Assembly (NCBI GenBank): GCA_900539715.1
Contig: UQDA01000004.1
Location: 1-64,000 of the forward strand
From: an uncultured Lachnospiraceae bacterium
Lineage (GTDB): Bacteria; Bacillota; Clostridia; Lachnospirales; Lachnospiraceae
Direction: 5' to 3'
DNA: 64,000 bases
Shown here: positions 50,067 to 58,740 of the stretch, piece after piece
Layout: each line of letters starts with the position of its first letter
Numbering within the stretch: the first letter of the stretch is position 1
Notes under the pieces: model-generated
What the model was told of the DNA's origin: nothing
Databases searched by the model: none
The model's input: the letters and a program-made list of their open reading frames with translations, nothing else
Position numbers and translations under genes: made by a program

Positions 50067-50095
50067 AGATTATCATCTATCCCTGAACTTTTCAA
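50067..50095 (-). promoter_or_regulatory. Possible promoter of the M60/cohesin operon
   Basis: On the minus strand TTGAAA (50090-50095), a 17-base spacer and TAATCT (50067-50072). It lies upstream of the terminator hairpin at 50008-50040, so transcripts from it would first meet that hairpin. If it is active, the hairpin is a leader attenuator. Confidence 0.45.
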
Positions 50096-50136
50096 GTATT
50101 TTTAAAAGAACAACTTATTCCTTTGCAGGCGTTCAG

Positions 50137-50670
50137 TCATAATTTCATTTCCATTTCATGCCATGCTTCGCCGCCCCACGAGGAATCCGCAATGCCATTA
50201 TTCAAAAAGCCGAATTTTTCATACATCCCGACTTTTTCCGGCAGGCATGTCAAAAGCAGCAGTCTGCGGCCTCTTTCACGTTCCCTGCGGGCATATTCAC
50301 AAACGAGCGTCCTGGCAAGCCCTATCCCGCGATATTCCGGAAGCACATCCAGCCCAAGCAGCATGACCGTTTTCCCGTCGGGGTCATGCAGCGTTTCATC
50401 CGTAAAAAATTCATCCCTGAATCTGAGCTCCCGCGTCGAAAGCCCGTTTAAAAATCCCGCAAGCTTCCCGCTTTTTTTGTCTACTGCCGTCAGGAATTGC
50501 TCCGGCGCCCTATGGACGCGTCGATACATCATTTCCTCCGTACATGCTTCGTTTGGCGGGAAGCACATCCTCTCTATCTGCGCCGCCTGCTCTGCCTCCT
50601 CCGGTCGTATCTCCCGGAATTCAAATCTTTCCTCCAGCATATTCCCGTCCATATTTTCCTCATCTTCCAT
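50137..50670 (-). CDS. GNAT-family N-acetyltransferase
   Basis: This is a 177-residue acetyltransferase. The acetyl-CoA motif appears as LLGLDVLPEYRGIGLARTLVCEYA, and the C-terminal LPEKVGMYEKFGFLNNG is the usual GNAT ending. The substrate is not identifiable; the aralkylamine/arylamine type is one possibility. The first ATG (50670) lacks a clear ribosome-binding site. An ATG six codons later (50652) follows GATGAGGA and may be the real start. It is 6 bases downstream of dapF. Confidence 0.85.
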   Translation of the reverse strand: MEDEENMDGNMLEERFEFREIRPEEAEQAAQIERMCFPPNEACTEEMMYRRVHRAPEQFLTAVDKKSGKLAGFLNGLSTRELRFRDEFFTDETLHDPDGKTVMLLGLDVLPEYRGIGLARTLVCEYARRERERGRRLLLLTCLPEKVGMYEKFGFLNNGIADSSWGGEAWHEMEMKL

Positions 50671-50676
50671 AAATAC

Positions 50677-51525
50677 TCAACAGTATTCTATTTCCCCGTC
50701 AAATACAAACTCCGCCGGGCCCGTCATGAAAATGTGATTACTCTTTTCGTCCCATTCAACCAGGATTGAGCCGCCCAGCACATCCACTGTTACTTTCCTT
50801 CCGGTATGCCCGTTCAAAAAGCACGCCGCAGCTGTGGCACAGCATCCGGTTCCGCATGCGAGAGTTTCACCGGTCCCCCGCTCCCATACGCGCATTTTCA
50901 CATGATCCCCGGAAATGATCTGTACAAATTCTGTATTTGTCCGGCGCGGAAATCTCTCATGCGTTTCAAACAGCGGTCCCGTCTGCTCCAATCCAAAGCC
51001 ATCCGTATCCTCCACAAATACTACTGCATGAGGATTTCCCATAGAAATACAGGTCATCCGGTATTCTCTTCCCCCGACCTCTATCGGCTCGTCCACCGCC
51101 TGTTCCTTCTGTGTTACGACAGGTACGAGCTCTGCCTTCAGGACAGGCTCACCCATATCCACACGCACCGTTGTTGTTTCGCCGTTCTGCACGGTCAGCT
51201 CCATCTGCTTTATGCTTCCGCCGCTGATAACGGTAAATTTTTCCTGATTTGTCAGCCCTCTGTCATGCACATATTTTGCCACGCAGCGAATGCCGTTCCC
51301 GCACATTTCAGAACGGCTTCCATCCGCATTGTACATCTCCATTTCAAAATCCGCCTCATCGGACGGATTGATGAAAATGACCCCGTCACCGCCGATGCCA
51401 AAATGACGGTCGCTCGCAAACCGCACAAAATCCGGCTTTTTGTCCTGAGGTATCTTTTCCTCAAAGCCATTGATATATACATAATCATTTCCGCATCCCT
51501 GCATCTTCGTAAATCTTATCTTCAA
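50677..51525 (-). CDS. dapF: Diaminopimelate epimerase
   Basis: This is a 282-residue PLP-independent epimerase that converts LL- to meso-diaminopimelate for lysine and peptidoglycan. Both catalytic cysteines are present: C75 in SEMCGNGIRCVAKY and the second in TLACGTGCCATAA near residue 227. The start KIRFTKMQGCGNDYVY is canonical. It lies divergent from a small membrane-protein gene. Confidence 0.95.
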   Translation of the reverse strand: MKIRFTKMQGCGNDYVYINGFEEKIPQDKKPDFVRFASDRHFGIGGDGVIFINPSDEADFEMEMYNADGSRSEMCGNGIRCVAKYVHDRGLTNQEKFTVISGGSIKQMELTVQNGETTTVRVDMGEPVLKAELVPVVTQKEQAVDEPIEVGGREYRMTCISMGNPHAVVFVEDTDGFGLEQTGPLFETHERFPRRTNTEFVQIISGDHVKMRVWERGTGETLACGTGCCATAAACFLNGHTGRKVTVDVLGGSILVEWDEKSNHIFMTGPAEFVFDGEIEYC

Positions 51526-51610
51526 TCTTTTTTCTCCTTTACATTTTCCCAGTCATATTCCCGCTTTCTCCGGCGTACATTGGAATAACAAACAAAGCGG
51601 GGGGATCACC

Positions 51611-52066
51611 ATGAATTCCAAAACAAAAATCGTCGTACTTCATCTAAAGGAATTGATATATACCGGCATTTTTGCACTGCTCGGCATCCTTTTTATCGTG
51701 CTCATAGCGCTGATGTTTATCCCTGCCAAAACCACGGAAAAGCCCGACCTTCCACAGGAAAAGTCCTTTTATGTCCCCGGCAAGTACACAACCTCCCTTC
51801 AGATAGGAGAAAGCAGCGTGGACGTAGAGGTCACGGTAGACCGGGCAAACATCACTTCCGTGCGCCTCGTCAACCTGACACAGGTTGTCTCCACCATGTA
51901 CCCTTTGATGGAACCCTGCATGGATACTATTGCCGCACAGATCTGCGAAAAGCAGTCTCTGGAAGGGCTCGTTTATCCGGACGAAAACAAATATACCTCC
52001 CAGCTTCTGATCGATGCCGTAGGCACAGCGCTCGATAAGGCAAAACTTTCTGAACCTGCCCTCTGA
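51611..52066 (+). CDS. Small membrane-anchored extracytoplasmic protein, possibly FMN-binding-like
   Basis: This is a 151-residue protein with one N-terminal span (about 14-40), leaving about 105 residues outside. The exposed part has GKYTTSLQIGESSVDVEVTVDRANITSVRL and ends in DENKYTSQLLIDAVGTALDKA, reminiscent of the FMN-bind fold but without the Ser/Thr-Gly-Ala-Thr flavinylation motif, so flavin attachment is not supported. Its function is unknown. GCGGGGGG precedes the ATG. It stands alone between convergent nadE and divergent dapF. Confidence 0.7.
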   Translation: MNSKTKIVVLHLKELIYTGIFALLGILFIVLIALMFIPAKTTEKPDLPQEKSFYVPGKYTTSLQIGESSVDVEVTVDRANITSVRLVNLTQVVSTMYPLMEPCMDTIAAQICEKQSLEGLVYPDENKYTSQLLIDAVGTALDKAKLSEPAL

Positions 52067-52096
52067 GCCCTGAAAGGATAATGCTGGGAACGCTGC

Positions 52097-54043
52097 CTAG
52101 TCCAGCGCTTCCAGCTCTTTTTCCCATGCCGCCCTCGACGCATCCGACGGCATCCTCAGGTCTCCGCGCGGAGATACCGCGACACTCCCCACCTTTGGTC
52201 CGTCAGGCAGACAGGAACGTTTAAACTGCTGTGCAAAAAATCTTTTCACAAATGTCTTAAGCCATTTTTTTACAGTTTCTTTATCATAATCTCCTGCAAA
52301 GGCTTCCATCGCAATCCTGTATATTTTCCCCGGTCCGAAACCACACCTCAGCATATAATATAAGAAGAAATCATGAAGCTCATAGGGTCCTACCAGATCT
52401 TCTGTCTTCTGGCTTATCTTTCCGTCCTCCGGAGGTAAAAGCTCCGGGCTCACCGGAGTATCCAGCACATCCAGAAGGACACTGCGAAGCTCCTCTTCGC
52501 TTTCCTGTCCGGCTTGCGCGATTGCCTTAACGCACAGGCTGTCTGCACAGTACTGCACCAGATGACGTACGAGCGTCTTGGGTACGCCTCCATTGACCCC
52601 GTACATTGACATGTGATCGCCATTATACGTTGCCCATCCAAGAGCCAGCTCTGATAAATCTCCCGTACCTATTACCATACCGTTTCTCTGATTCGCCAAA
52701 TCCATCAGCACCTGTGTCCGCTCTCGCGCCTGACCGTTTTCATAAGTAACGTCATGCAGCTCCGGATTCTGCCCGATATCCCTGAAATGCACATTTACGG
52801 CTTCTTTGATGTTGACTTCCATCATCTCTGCCCCGAGTGCCTGCGCCAGGCGACAGGCATTGTCATAGGTCCGGTCGGTCGTTCCAAAGCACGGCATCGT
52901 CACTGCCAATATACCGCTTCTGTCTTTTTCCAAAAGGTCAAATGCGCGGGCTGTAACAAGGAGTGCCAGCGTCGAATCCAATCCCCCTGATACACCGACC
53001 ACCGCAGTCTGCGCACCGGTATGGGACAGCCGTTTTTTCAGCCCGTATGCCTGTATATCTAAAATCTGTTCACAACGTTTTCTGCGCTCTTCTTCCCCCG
53101 AAGGCACAAAAGGCAACGCATTAAACCTGCGGGTCAGTACAGTCTTTTCCTCTTTCAGGAAAAACGGTATCCTGACATACCCTTCCTGTCCCTTGTTTAC
53201 AAAGGTACTTATCCTTCTCCGCTCACGCATCAGATACGATATGTCCAGTTCCGACACTGCCGTATCTCCGGTAAAACGGGCGTTTTCCGCAAGCAGAGTC
53301 CCGTTTTCCCAAATCATGTTATGACCGGAAAAAACAATATCCTGCGTCGACTCCCCTTCTCCTGCGCTGGCATACAGATAACCGCACATCAGCCGCGCAC
53401 TCGCCGCAGAAAGCAGCTTCCGTCTGTATTCGTCCTTGCCCACCGTTTCGTTGGAAGCGGACAGATTCACGATCACGGATGCCCCTGCTTTTACCAGCCC
53501 GGTAGACGGCGTATCCGGCACCCACGCATCCTCGCATACCTCACATCCCACTGTCAGACCCTTCATATTCTCACAGGAAAACAGGATATTTGCGCCAAAG
53601 GGAATCTTTTCTCCGAAAAATACCGTCTCCTCCACCGCTCCTTTTCCCGGTGCAAAGTACCGCAGCTCATAAAACTCTCCATAATTCGGGATATTCTGCT
53701 TCGGAACCACCGCCAGAAGCTTTCCATCCTGAACTGCTGCCGCCGCATTATAAAGTTTTCCATCCTTTTCCCATGGAATACCTGCAAATACCAGGGCATC
53801 ATGTCCCTTTGTATGGAGTATCACCGTCCGCAGCCCCTCCATCGCCTCTTCCAAAAGTCTGTCCTGCAAAAACAGATCTCCGCAGCTATATCCGGTTATA
53901 CAAAGCTCCGGCAAAACGACCAGCTTCGCCCCTTTCTCATAGCATTCATCCAGCGTGCGGCAGATTTCTGCCGCATTCCATACCGGGTCTGCCACCCGCA
54001 CCTTCGGCGCTGCGGCTGCTGCTTTTAAAAAACCATCCCTCAT
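52097..54043 (-). CDS. nadE: Glutamine-dependent NAD+ synthetase
   Basis: This is a 648-residue bifunctional enzyme making NAD+ from nicotinate adenine dinucleotide. The N-terminal nitrilase-type glutaminase domain (about 1-290) has LPELCITGYSCGD and the catalytic cysteine in VGCEVCEDAWVPD. The C-terminal synthetase (about 320-640) has the ATP-binding P-loop VVGVSGGLDSTLALLV and GTGDLSELALGWATYNGDHMS. Length fits the glutamine-dependent two-domain form. Convergent with the preceding plus-strand gene. Confidence 0.95.
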   Translation of the reverse strand: MRDGFLKAAAAAPKVRVADPVWNAAEICRTLDECYEKGAKLVVLPELCITGYSCGDLFLQDRLLEEAMEGLRTVILHTKGHDALVFAGIPWEKDGKLYNAAAAVQDGKLLAVVPKQNIPNYGEFYELRYFAPGKGAVEETVFFGEKIPFGANILFSCENMKGLTVGCEVCEDAWVPDTPSTGLVKAGASVIVNLSASNETVGKDEYRRKLLSAASARLMCGYLYASAGEGESTQDIVFSGHNMIWENGTLLAENARFTGDTAVSELDISYLMRERRRISTFVNKGQEGYVRIPFFLKEEKTVLTRRFNALPFVPSGEEERRKRCEQILDIQAYGLKKRLSHTGAQTAVVGVSGGLDSTLALLVTARAFDLLEKDRSGILAVTMPCFGTTDRTYDNACRLAQALGAEMMEVNIKEAVNVHFRDIGQNPELHDVTYENGQARERTQVLMDLANQRNGMVIGTGDLSELALGWATYNGDHMSMYGVNGGVPKTLVRHLVQYCADSLCVKAIAQAGQESEEELRSVLLDVLDTPVSPELLPPEDGKISQKTEDLVGPYELHDFFLYYMLRCGFGPGKIYRIAMEAFAGDYDKETVKKWLKTFVKRFFAQQFKRSCLPDGPKVGSVAVSPRGDLRMPSDASRAAWEKELEALD

Positions 54044-54070
54044 GAACTTTCCTCCCTGCTCTCAACAGGT

Positions 54071-54952
54071 CTATCTTCCTGCTTTTTTCTCCATCGCGCG
54101 CAGCGCGTCCACATCAAATACATAGTTTTTCCCACAGAAATGACAATTCACCTCTATCGGCTCGCCTTCTTCTATCATCGAATGAAGCTCCTCTTTGCCG
54201 ATGGAGATGAGCGCTCTTTCTACCCGTTCGCTGCTGCAGTTACATACAAAACCACACGGCATTTTTTCGGTAATCTCCACATCAAAGCCGTCCAGCACCC
54301 GTTTTAACAGCTCTTCCGGTGTAAGCCCCTGGTCCAGAAGCGCCGTCACTGAATTTATCAGGGACAGATTATGCTCCAACCGCACGATAGTTTCTTCTTC
54401 CGCAAAAGGCATGAGCTGAATGATAAATCCTCCTGCGCACCGGACAGTATTATTTTTTTCCATCAAAACGCCCAGTCCCACAGAAGACGGTGTCTGCTCT
54501 GACGATGCAAAATAATTGGTAAGGTCGTCCCCAATCTCTCCGGTCACCAGCTCTGTCTGCCCTACATAGGGCTCCTTTAATCCCATATCCTTGATGACAT
54601 TGAGCGTCCCTCTTCCGACTGCGCCGCCCACATCCAGCTTACCCTTCGCGTTCGCAGGCAGTATCACATCCGGCACGTCCGCATAGCCCTTTACCTCGCC
54701 CTGGGCGTTTGCCGTCACCGTAAGCCCCCTTACCGGACCGTCGCCTTTGATCTGAAGGGTCAGAAGGTCCTTTTCTCCCTTCAGCATGCTTCCCATCATG
54801 ACTCCCGCTGTCAGAAGCCGGCCCAGCGCCGCCGTTACCACCGGGCTTGTATTATGCGCCTGTCTCGCCGTTTCCACAATATTCCTTGTTGTTACCGCAA
54901 ACGCGCGTATTTGCGCGTTTCCTGCCGTTGCTCTTACCATATAATCTGTCAT
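54071..54952 (-). CDS. hslO: Redox-regulated chaperone Hsp33
   Basis: This is a 293-residue cytoplasmic holdase activated by oxidative unfolding. The C-terminal zinc site is complete as CNC in GFVCNCSSERVER and CHFC in VNCHFCGKNYVF. The N-terminal substrate-binding domain begins MTDYMVRATAGNAQIRAFAV. The ATG at 54952 is chosen because AGGAGG lies 7 bases upstream; an upstream in-frame ATG is inferior. It follows a methyltransferase gene on the same strand. Confidence 0.95.
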   Translation of the reverse strand: MTDYMVRATAGNAQIRAFAVTTRNIVETARQAHNTSPVVTAALGRLLTAGVMMGSMLKGEKDLLTLQIKGDGPVRGLTVTANAQGEVKGYADVPDVILPANAKGKLDVGGAVGRGTLNVIKDMGLKEPYVGQTELVTGEIGDDLTNYFASSEQTPSSVGLGVLMEKNNTVRCAGGFIIQLMPFAEEETIVRLEHNLSLINSVTALLDQGLTPEELLKRVLDGFDVEITEKMPCGFVCNCSSERVERALISIGKEELHSMIEEGEPIEVNCHFCGKNYVFDVDALRAMEKKAGR

Positions 54953-55018
54953 GTTCAACCTCCTGTCTGACGTTTCCATCCTCTTCCCAGCGCGCTGTAT
55001 GCACTAAAATGTGCTGCA

Positions 55019-55777
55019 CTATACTCTTTTTCCCTGTTCCCGCGCCATCACATATATCCGTTCGCTCTCCTCCCGGACCGGGCCGTGCGTATCCGCATCC
55101 ATCGCTTCCACAAAGCGCAGCCCCGCCCGTTCTACAAGGTCTTTGATCGTCTGCAGCGTATATCCTTTCTGGAAATGCGTTTCGGTAAATCTGCGAAACA
55201 TCTCTTTTTCCTGACGCACAAATATCGTCAGGTCGTATTCGTTGATATTGCTCTCTTCATCATAATAATTTTCCCAGATAAAGCTGCAGTCGTCCCGGTT
55301 CTCCGCAATCGTGCTGTCGCCTATCACCGTCTGATATTTATAAACCGTATTAAAATCAAAAAGAAACAGCCCGTCCGGGTCCAGATAATTATTTACCAGA
55401 CAAAACGTTTCCAAAAGCTCCTCTTCTTCCAGCAGATAATTGACAGAGTCGCACAGGCTGATCACAGCCCGCACCGTGCCGTACAATTCAAATTCCCGCA
55501 TATCCTGCTGCAGATACAAAATATCCAGACCTGATCGCGTCCTTTTTTCCATTGCGATATCCAGCATCCTGTCGGATATATCGACGCCGATCATATCATA
55601 GCCCTTTTTTGCAAGGAGTTCCGTCACCGAACCGGTCCCGCAGCCCAGATCGAGCACGAGTCCGTCTTCTATCCCCGCTTCTTTTAGTTTCTTCTCCACA
55701 AAATCAGCCCAGGCCTCATAGGGCGTCTCGTCCATAAAACGGTCGTATACCTGAGCAAAATCCTCATACATTTCCAT
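55019..55777 (-). CDS. SAM-dependent class I methyltransferase
   Basis: This is a small-molecule-type methyltransferase of about 252 residues. Motif I is VLDLGCGTGSVTELLAKKG and the acidic post-I residue lies in MIGVDISDRMLDIA; the middle has VRAVISLCDSVNYLL. The substrate cannot be named. The start is uncertain among four ATGs; that at 55777 (MEMYEDFAQVYD) follows GGAG by 6 bases and matches the family's usual beginning. Confidence 0.88.
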   Translation of the reverse strand: MEMYEDFAQVYDRFMDETPYEAWADFVEKKLKEAGIEDGLVLDLGCGTGSVTELLAKKGYDMIGVDISDRMLDIAMEKRTRSGLDILYLQQDMREFELYGTVRAVISLCDSVNYLLEEEELLETFCLVNNYLDPDGLFLFDFNTVYKYQTVIGDSTIAENRDDCSFIWENYYDEESNINEYDLTIFVRQEKEMFRRFTETHFQKGYTLQTIKDLVERAGLRFVEAMDADTHGPVREESERIYVMAREQGKRV

Positions 55778-55867
55778 TATTTTCTCCATTATACACATAT
55801 CCTTCCGGAAATCCGGCCAGCCGTTCCCTTGTCAGGTTCCTGCTTTCACAGCCGTCCTCCCTGCCCT

Positions 55868-56746
55868 TTAGTTCATCGACTCTGTCATAAACGCTTCTTT
55901 CGCCTGCTGTATCTGCACAAGCTCTATAAATTCCTCCAGGCACAGATTCTTTTCCTTCATATATTCTGCCGCTTCTTTTCCTACGTAGCGATAGTGCCAC
56001 GATTCAAAGGATATCATCGTAATATCTTCCTTTTCCTTTGGATAGCGCAGGATAAAACCGTATTCTGCGGCATGTTCTGCCAGCCATTTTGCCTCTTTTG
56101 TATCCGCCTGGGATTCATCCAGACTCTGATGGTTTTTACCGACGATATCCACCGCCAGCCCTGTGTGATGTTCGCTTGCACCGGTCAGCGCAATCTGCTC
56201 CTTTGTCTTGAAAAAAGCGTCCTTGTAGCTTAACCCCCTGCGGACAAATTTCGCTATCGACTCATCCATGAGCTGGTCCTGCTTTTTATAATCCCGGTAT
56301 GACGAGCATATCATCAAATGATGCCCGTCTTTTTTGGCAGCGTCTATCATCGCCTCCAGTTCCCCGCGCATCCTGCGGTCTACTCTCTGCCCGTTATATG
56401 TTTTTTCAAGTTCTGCCTCAAAATCCTTCGGGAGCATATGAAGTTCGTTTGTGAGCACATACTTCCAATCGGAAAGATCCACCTCAAACGGGACCTCTTC
56501 CATTTTCAAAAGCTCGTTCTCCGCAGCCATCGCAGCCGCTATTCCGGCAGTTTCCTCCAGCTCCTCCTTTTCCACCACCAGTGTCTCTATCTGTTTTTTT
56601 GCATTTACCAGTTCTGCGTTTGCCGAAGCCAGCCTGTTTTCCAGCTGCCCGTATGCAACATAAAAGCAACTGGCCAGCGCTCCTGCGATCACCACAAAGC
56701 CACCGGCCAGTCCAAATGTCCATTTCTTAAAATCCTGTTTCTTCAC
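55868..56746 (-). CDS. VanY-type D,D-carboxypeptidase (M15B)
   Basis: This is a 292-residue extracytoplasmic zinc carboxypeptidase that trims the terminal D-Ala from peptidoglycan stems. An N-terminal span (about 10-32) is followed by a coiled-coil stretch (about 35-70: NAELVNAKKQIETLVVEKEELEE, read in parts). The catalytic domain (about 100-280) has SSYRDYKKQ, the zinc motif SEHHTGLAVD and ESWHYRYVG with the last histidine. No vancomycin-resistance genes adjoin, so a housekeeping wall-trimming role is more likely than resistance. Confidence 0.9.
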   Translation of the reverse strand: MKKQDFKKWTFGLAGGFVVIAGALASCFYVAYGQLENRLASANAELVNAKKQIETLVVEKEELEETAGIAAAMAAENELLKMEEVPFEVDLSDWKYVLTNELHMLPKDFEAELEKTYNGQRVDRRMRGELEAMIDAAKKDGHHLMICSSYRDYKKQDQLMDESIAKFVRRGLSYKDAFFKTKEQIALTGASEHHTGLAVDIVGKNHQSLDESQADTKEAKWLAEHAAEYGFILRYPKEKEDITMISFESWHYRYVGKEAAEYMKEKNLCLEEFIELVQIQQAKEAFMTESMN

Positions 56747-56845
56747 TGCTTCACTGCCTTTTCCTTTGTATTTCCTTTATATCTGTTCCAGTATATTCTG
56801 AAACGCGCACAGATACAAGGGGATTTTTGAAAATTTCGTTTTTTC

Positions 56846-56874
56846 TTGACATCTGCTTTATCCGGGATTATAGT
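56846..56874 (+). promoter_or_regulatory. Promoter of the TPP-riboswitch/thiT transcript
   Basis: TTGACA (56846-56851), a 17-base spacer and TATAGT (56869-56874) lie 22 bases before the aptamer. Confidence 0.85.
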
Positions 56875-56895
56875 TAAAACGAATAAAATACAAAG

Positions 56896-56983
56896 ATGCC
56901 AGGGGAGCGATTGCTGAGATTGAATCCGTCAGGATTCTAACCCTCACAACCTGAACCGGATAATACCGGCGGAGGGAGGCAGT
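56896..56983 (+). ncRNA. TPP (THI-box) riboswitch aptamer
   Basis: The conserved cores of the thiamine pyrophosphate aptamer are visible in order: GGGGAGC, CTGAGA, ACCCTCACAACCTGAACCGG and GATAATACCGGCGGAGGGA. The closing P1 helix pairs TGCC with GGCA. It lies in the leader of a thiamine transporter gene, as expected. The downstream switch elements are listed separately. Confidence 0.95.
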
Positions 56984-57026
56984 TTTTGCGGATTTGCAAA
57001 AACAGGCGTTTGATACGCTGTTTTTT
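56982..57026 (+). promoter_or_regulatory. Antiterminator/terminator switch of the TPP riboswitch
   Basis: GTTTTTGC (56982-56989) can pair with GCAAAAAC (56996-57003). The latter is also the left arm of an intrinsic terminator (56998-57008 with 57016-57026, one bulged G, T-rich right arm). The two helices exclude each other and the first begins at the 3' strand of the aptamer's P1, so ligand binding should favour the terminator. Confidence 0.7.
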
Positions 57027-57055
57027 CTGTTGTATCCGTAAAGACTAACGGTACC

Positions 57056-57084
57056 CCTCCTGTGCATTGCAAGGAGGTTTTTTT
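57056..57084 (+). terminator. Second hairpin sequestering the thiT ribosome-binding site
   Basis: CCTCCT (57056-57061) pairs with AGGAGG (57072-57077), extended by two more pairs past a bulge, and seven Ts follow directly before the ATG at 57085. The paired AGGAGG is the Shine-Dalgarno sequence of thiT. It can act as a terminator, as a translation block, or both. Confidence 0.65.
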
Positions 57085-57765
57085 ATGCTTTCATTTTTTG
57101 CAATCCCCATTACAGATGAATGGGGCACGACCTATCAGCTCACCACTGCGGGCTATACCGCTCTGGTTCTCGTCATGCTCGCGATACTTCTTCTCGCCTG
57201 CTTTATCGGCGGTTCTCTGAAAAAACCGCACTTTTCCACCCGCCAGCTCGTTTTTTCCGCAATGGCGATCGCAGCGGGTACAGTCACCTCGATGATAAAA
57301 GTATTTGACATGCCCATGGGCGGCTCCGTTACGCTTCTGTCCATGCTGTTCATCTGCCTCATCGGCTACTGGTACGGACTTGGAGCAGGTCTGATGACAG
57401 CCATTTCCTATGGATTTTTACAGCTCATCATTGACCCCTACATCATGAGCATCCCTCAGATGCTGACAGATTACATTTTTGCATTCGGTGCTTTGGGCTT
57501 ATCCGGTATTTTCTCCAAATCCAAAAACGGACTCATCAAAGGCTATGCGATCGGCGTTCTCGGACGTTACTTCTTCGCCTTTTTATCCGGTATGATCTTT
57601 TTTGGAACATACGCTGCCGACTACGGCATGTCCGCTCCCGTATACTCTCTTGTGTACAACGGACTTTACCTGGGTGCGGAAGCGCTTATTACCATTGTTA
57701 TCCTGATGCTCCCTCCTATGAAAAAAGTGATGGGACAGTTAAAGACACTGGCCGTACAGAACTGA
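57085..57765 (+). CDS. thiT: Thiamine ECF transporter S component ThiT
   Basis: This is a 226-residue membrane protein with six spans that binds thiamine and docks on a shared ECF energising module. Family features are LIGYWYGLGAGLMTAISYGFLQ, DPYIMSIPQMLTDYIFAFGALG and GRYFFAFLSGMIFFG. The ATG at 57085 follows AAGGAGG; the open extension upstream overlaps the hairpin and is not used. Expression is under TPP control by the riboswitch at 56896. The ECF module at 58741-61273 could energise it, though a dedicated S component is encoded there. Confidence 0.93.
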   Translation: MLSFFAIPITDEWGTTYQLTTAGYTALVLVMLAILLLACFIGGSLKKPHFSTRQLVFSAMAIAAGTVTSMIKVFDMPMGGSVTLLSMLFICLIGYWYGLGAGLMTAISYGFLQLIIDPYIMSIPQMLTDYIFAFGALGLSGIFSKSKNGLIKGYAIGVLGRYFFAFLSGMIFFGTYAADYGMSAPVYSLVYNGLYLGAEALITIVILMLPPMKKVMGQLKTLAVQN

Positions 57766-57781
57766 TATCTGAAATAAATAT

Positions 57782-57822
57782 GAGGCGATATTTGCTGAAA
57801 CTGCAGATACCGCCTCTTTTTC
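57782..57822. terminator. Terminator between thiT and the epimerase gene
   Basis: GAGGCG (57782-57787) pairs with CGCCTC near 57811-57816, with TTTGC/GCAGA pairing inside, followed by five Ts on the plus strand. It separates convergent genes. Confidence 0.75.
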
Positions 57823-57826
57823 TATC

Positions 57827-58699
57827 TTATATGATTTCTATACTCCACCGGTTCTCATAGCTCTCCCCCGCAGGCAGGTGTACAAGTCCCGGCTGTTCTG
57901 CCAGATTTTCAACCACGCCTTTTCGGGACGGCAGCGACGACCACGGCTCGATGCACACATAAGGAGCATCCGCAAAGGGCATGTGCCAGATTCCCAGATA
58001 GTCCATCTGCGGATAAGCTACACGCACCGCTCTCGTCCCTTTTGCAGAATGCAGGGTCACGGATTTTGCCATGTCACGCAGTACGATGGCATCCTGATCG
58101 AACATATCATGGGAAAGAGGCAGCTTCCCGTCATCCAGTATAAACTCGTTATCCTGTCCGTTTACGAAACAGTCCTCAGAAAATCCCACGCGCACCGGAT
58201 TTTTATTCCCGTCAAACTGCAGGCAATAATCTTCAAATGACGTTTCCTCTTCCATAGGAACCATAAAACCGGGATGACCGCCCACACCGAAATACATCGT
58301 CCGGCTATCCTTATTCTCTACCGCAAACGTCACATGGATCTTATTTTCCGTCAGTTCATAGATCAGCCGGTATGTAAATGCAAACGGATACATTCTCCTC
58401 GTTTCCTCGCTGTCGGAAAGTTTCAGCGTCAGTCGTGTATCCGTCTGTTCTTCTGCCTCCAGCTCCGAAAAATTCACAAAGCCGTGGATAGACATTTCAT
58501 AAGTCTTTCCATCCAGAACATATTTTCCTTCCGTCAGGCGTGCGATATACGGAAACAGATTCAATGCCCTGTCCTGCCAGTACTTCTTATCCCCCTGCCA
58601 CAGATATTCATGCCCGTCTTTCGTCTGCACGGACCATAATTCTCCGCCTCTGCTGTTCACCTGCACTTTTAACCGTTCATTTTTCAGCGTATATATCAT
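57827..58699 (-). CDS. Aldose 1-epimerase family protein (LacX-like)
   Basis: This is a 290-residue cytoplasmic protein of the galactose mutarotase-like fold. Motifs include LNLFPYIARLTEGKYVLDGKTYEMSIHGFV (read in parts), FGVGGHPGFMVPMEEE with the family histidine, and the late glutamate in APYVCIEPWSSLPSR. The LacX-like subgroup acts on aldoses in lactose or galactose use, but no sugar pathway genes adjoin, so the substrate is open. It stands between thiT and the ECF operon. Confidence 0.88.
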   Translation of the reverse strand: MIYTLKNERLKVQVNSRGGELWSVQTKDGHEYLWQGDKKYWQDRALNLFPYIARLTEGKYVLDGKTYEMSIHGFVNFSELEAEEQTDTRLTLKLSDSEETRRMYPFAFTYRLIYELTENKIHVTFAVENKDSRTMYFGVGGHPGFMVPMEEETSFEDYCLQFDGNKNPVRVGFSEDCFVNGQDNEFILDDGKLPLSHDMFDQDAIVLRDMAKSVTLHSAKGTRAVRVAYPQMDYLGIWHMPFADAPYVCIEPWSSLPSRKGVVENLAEQPGLVHLPAGESYENRWSIEII

Positions 58700-58740
58700 A
58701 ACATCCTCCCTTTTCCCGAATATTCTGCCGTCTTGCGCCC

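Noticed and set aside
55868..56746. Vancomycin resistance role for the VanY-type protein
   Set aside because: No vanHAX, vanRS or vanZ genes are nearby; carboxypeptidases of this type are common housekeeping enzymes.
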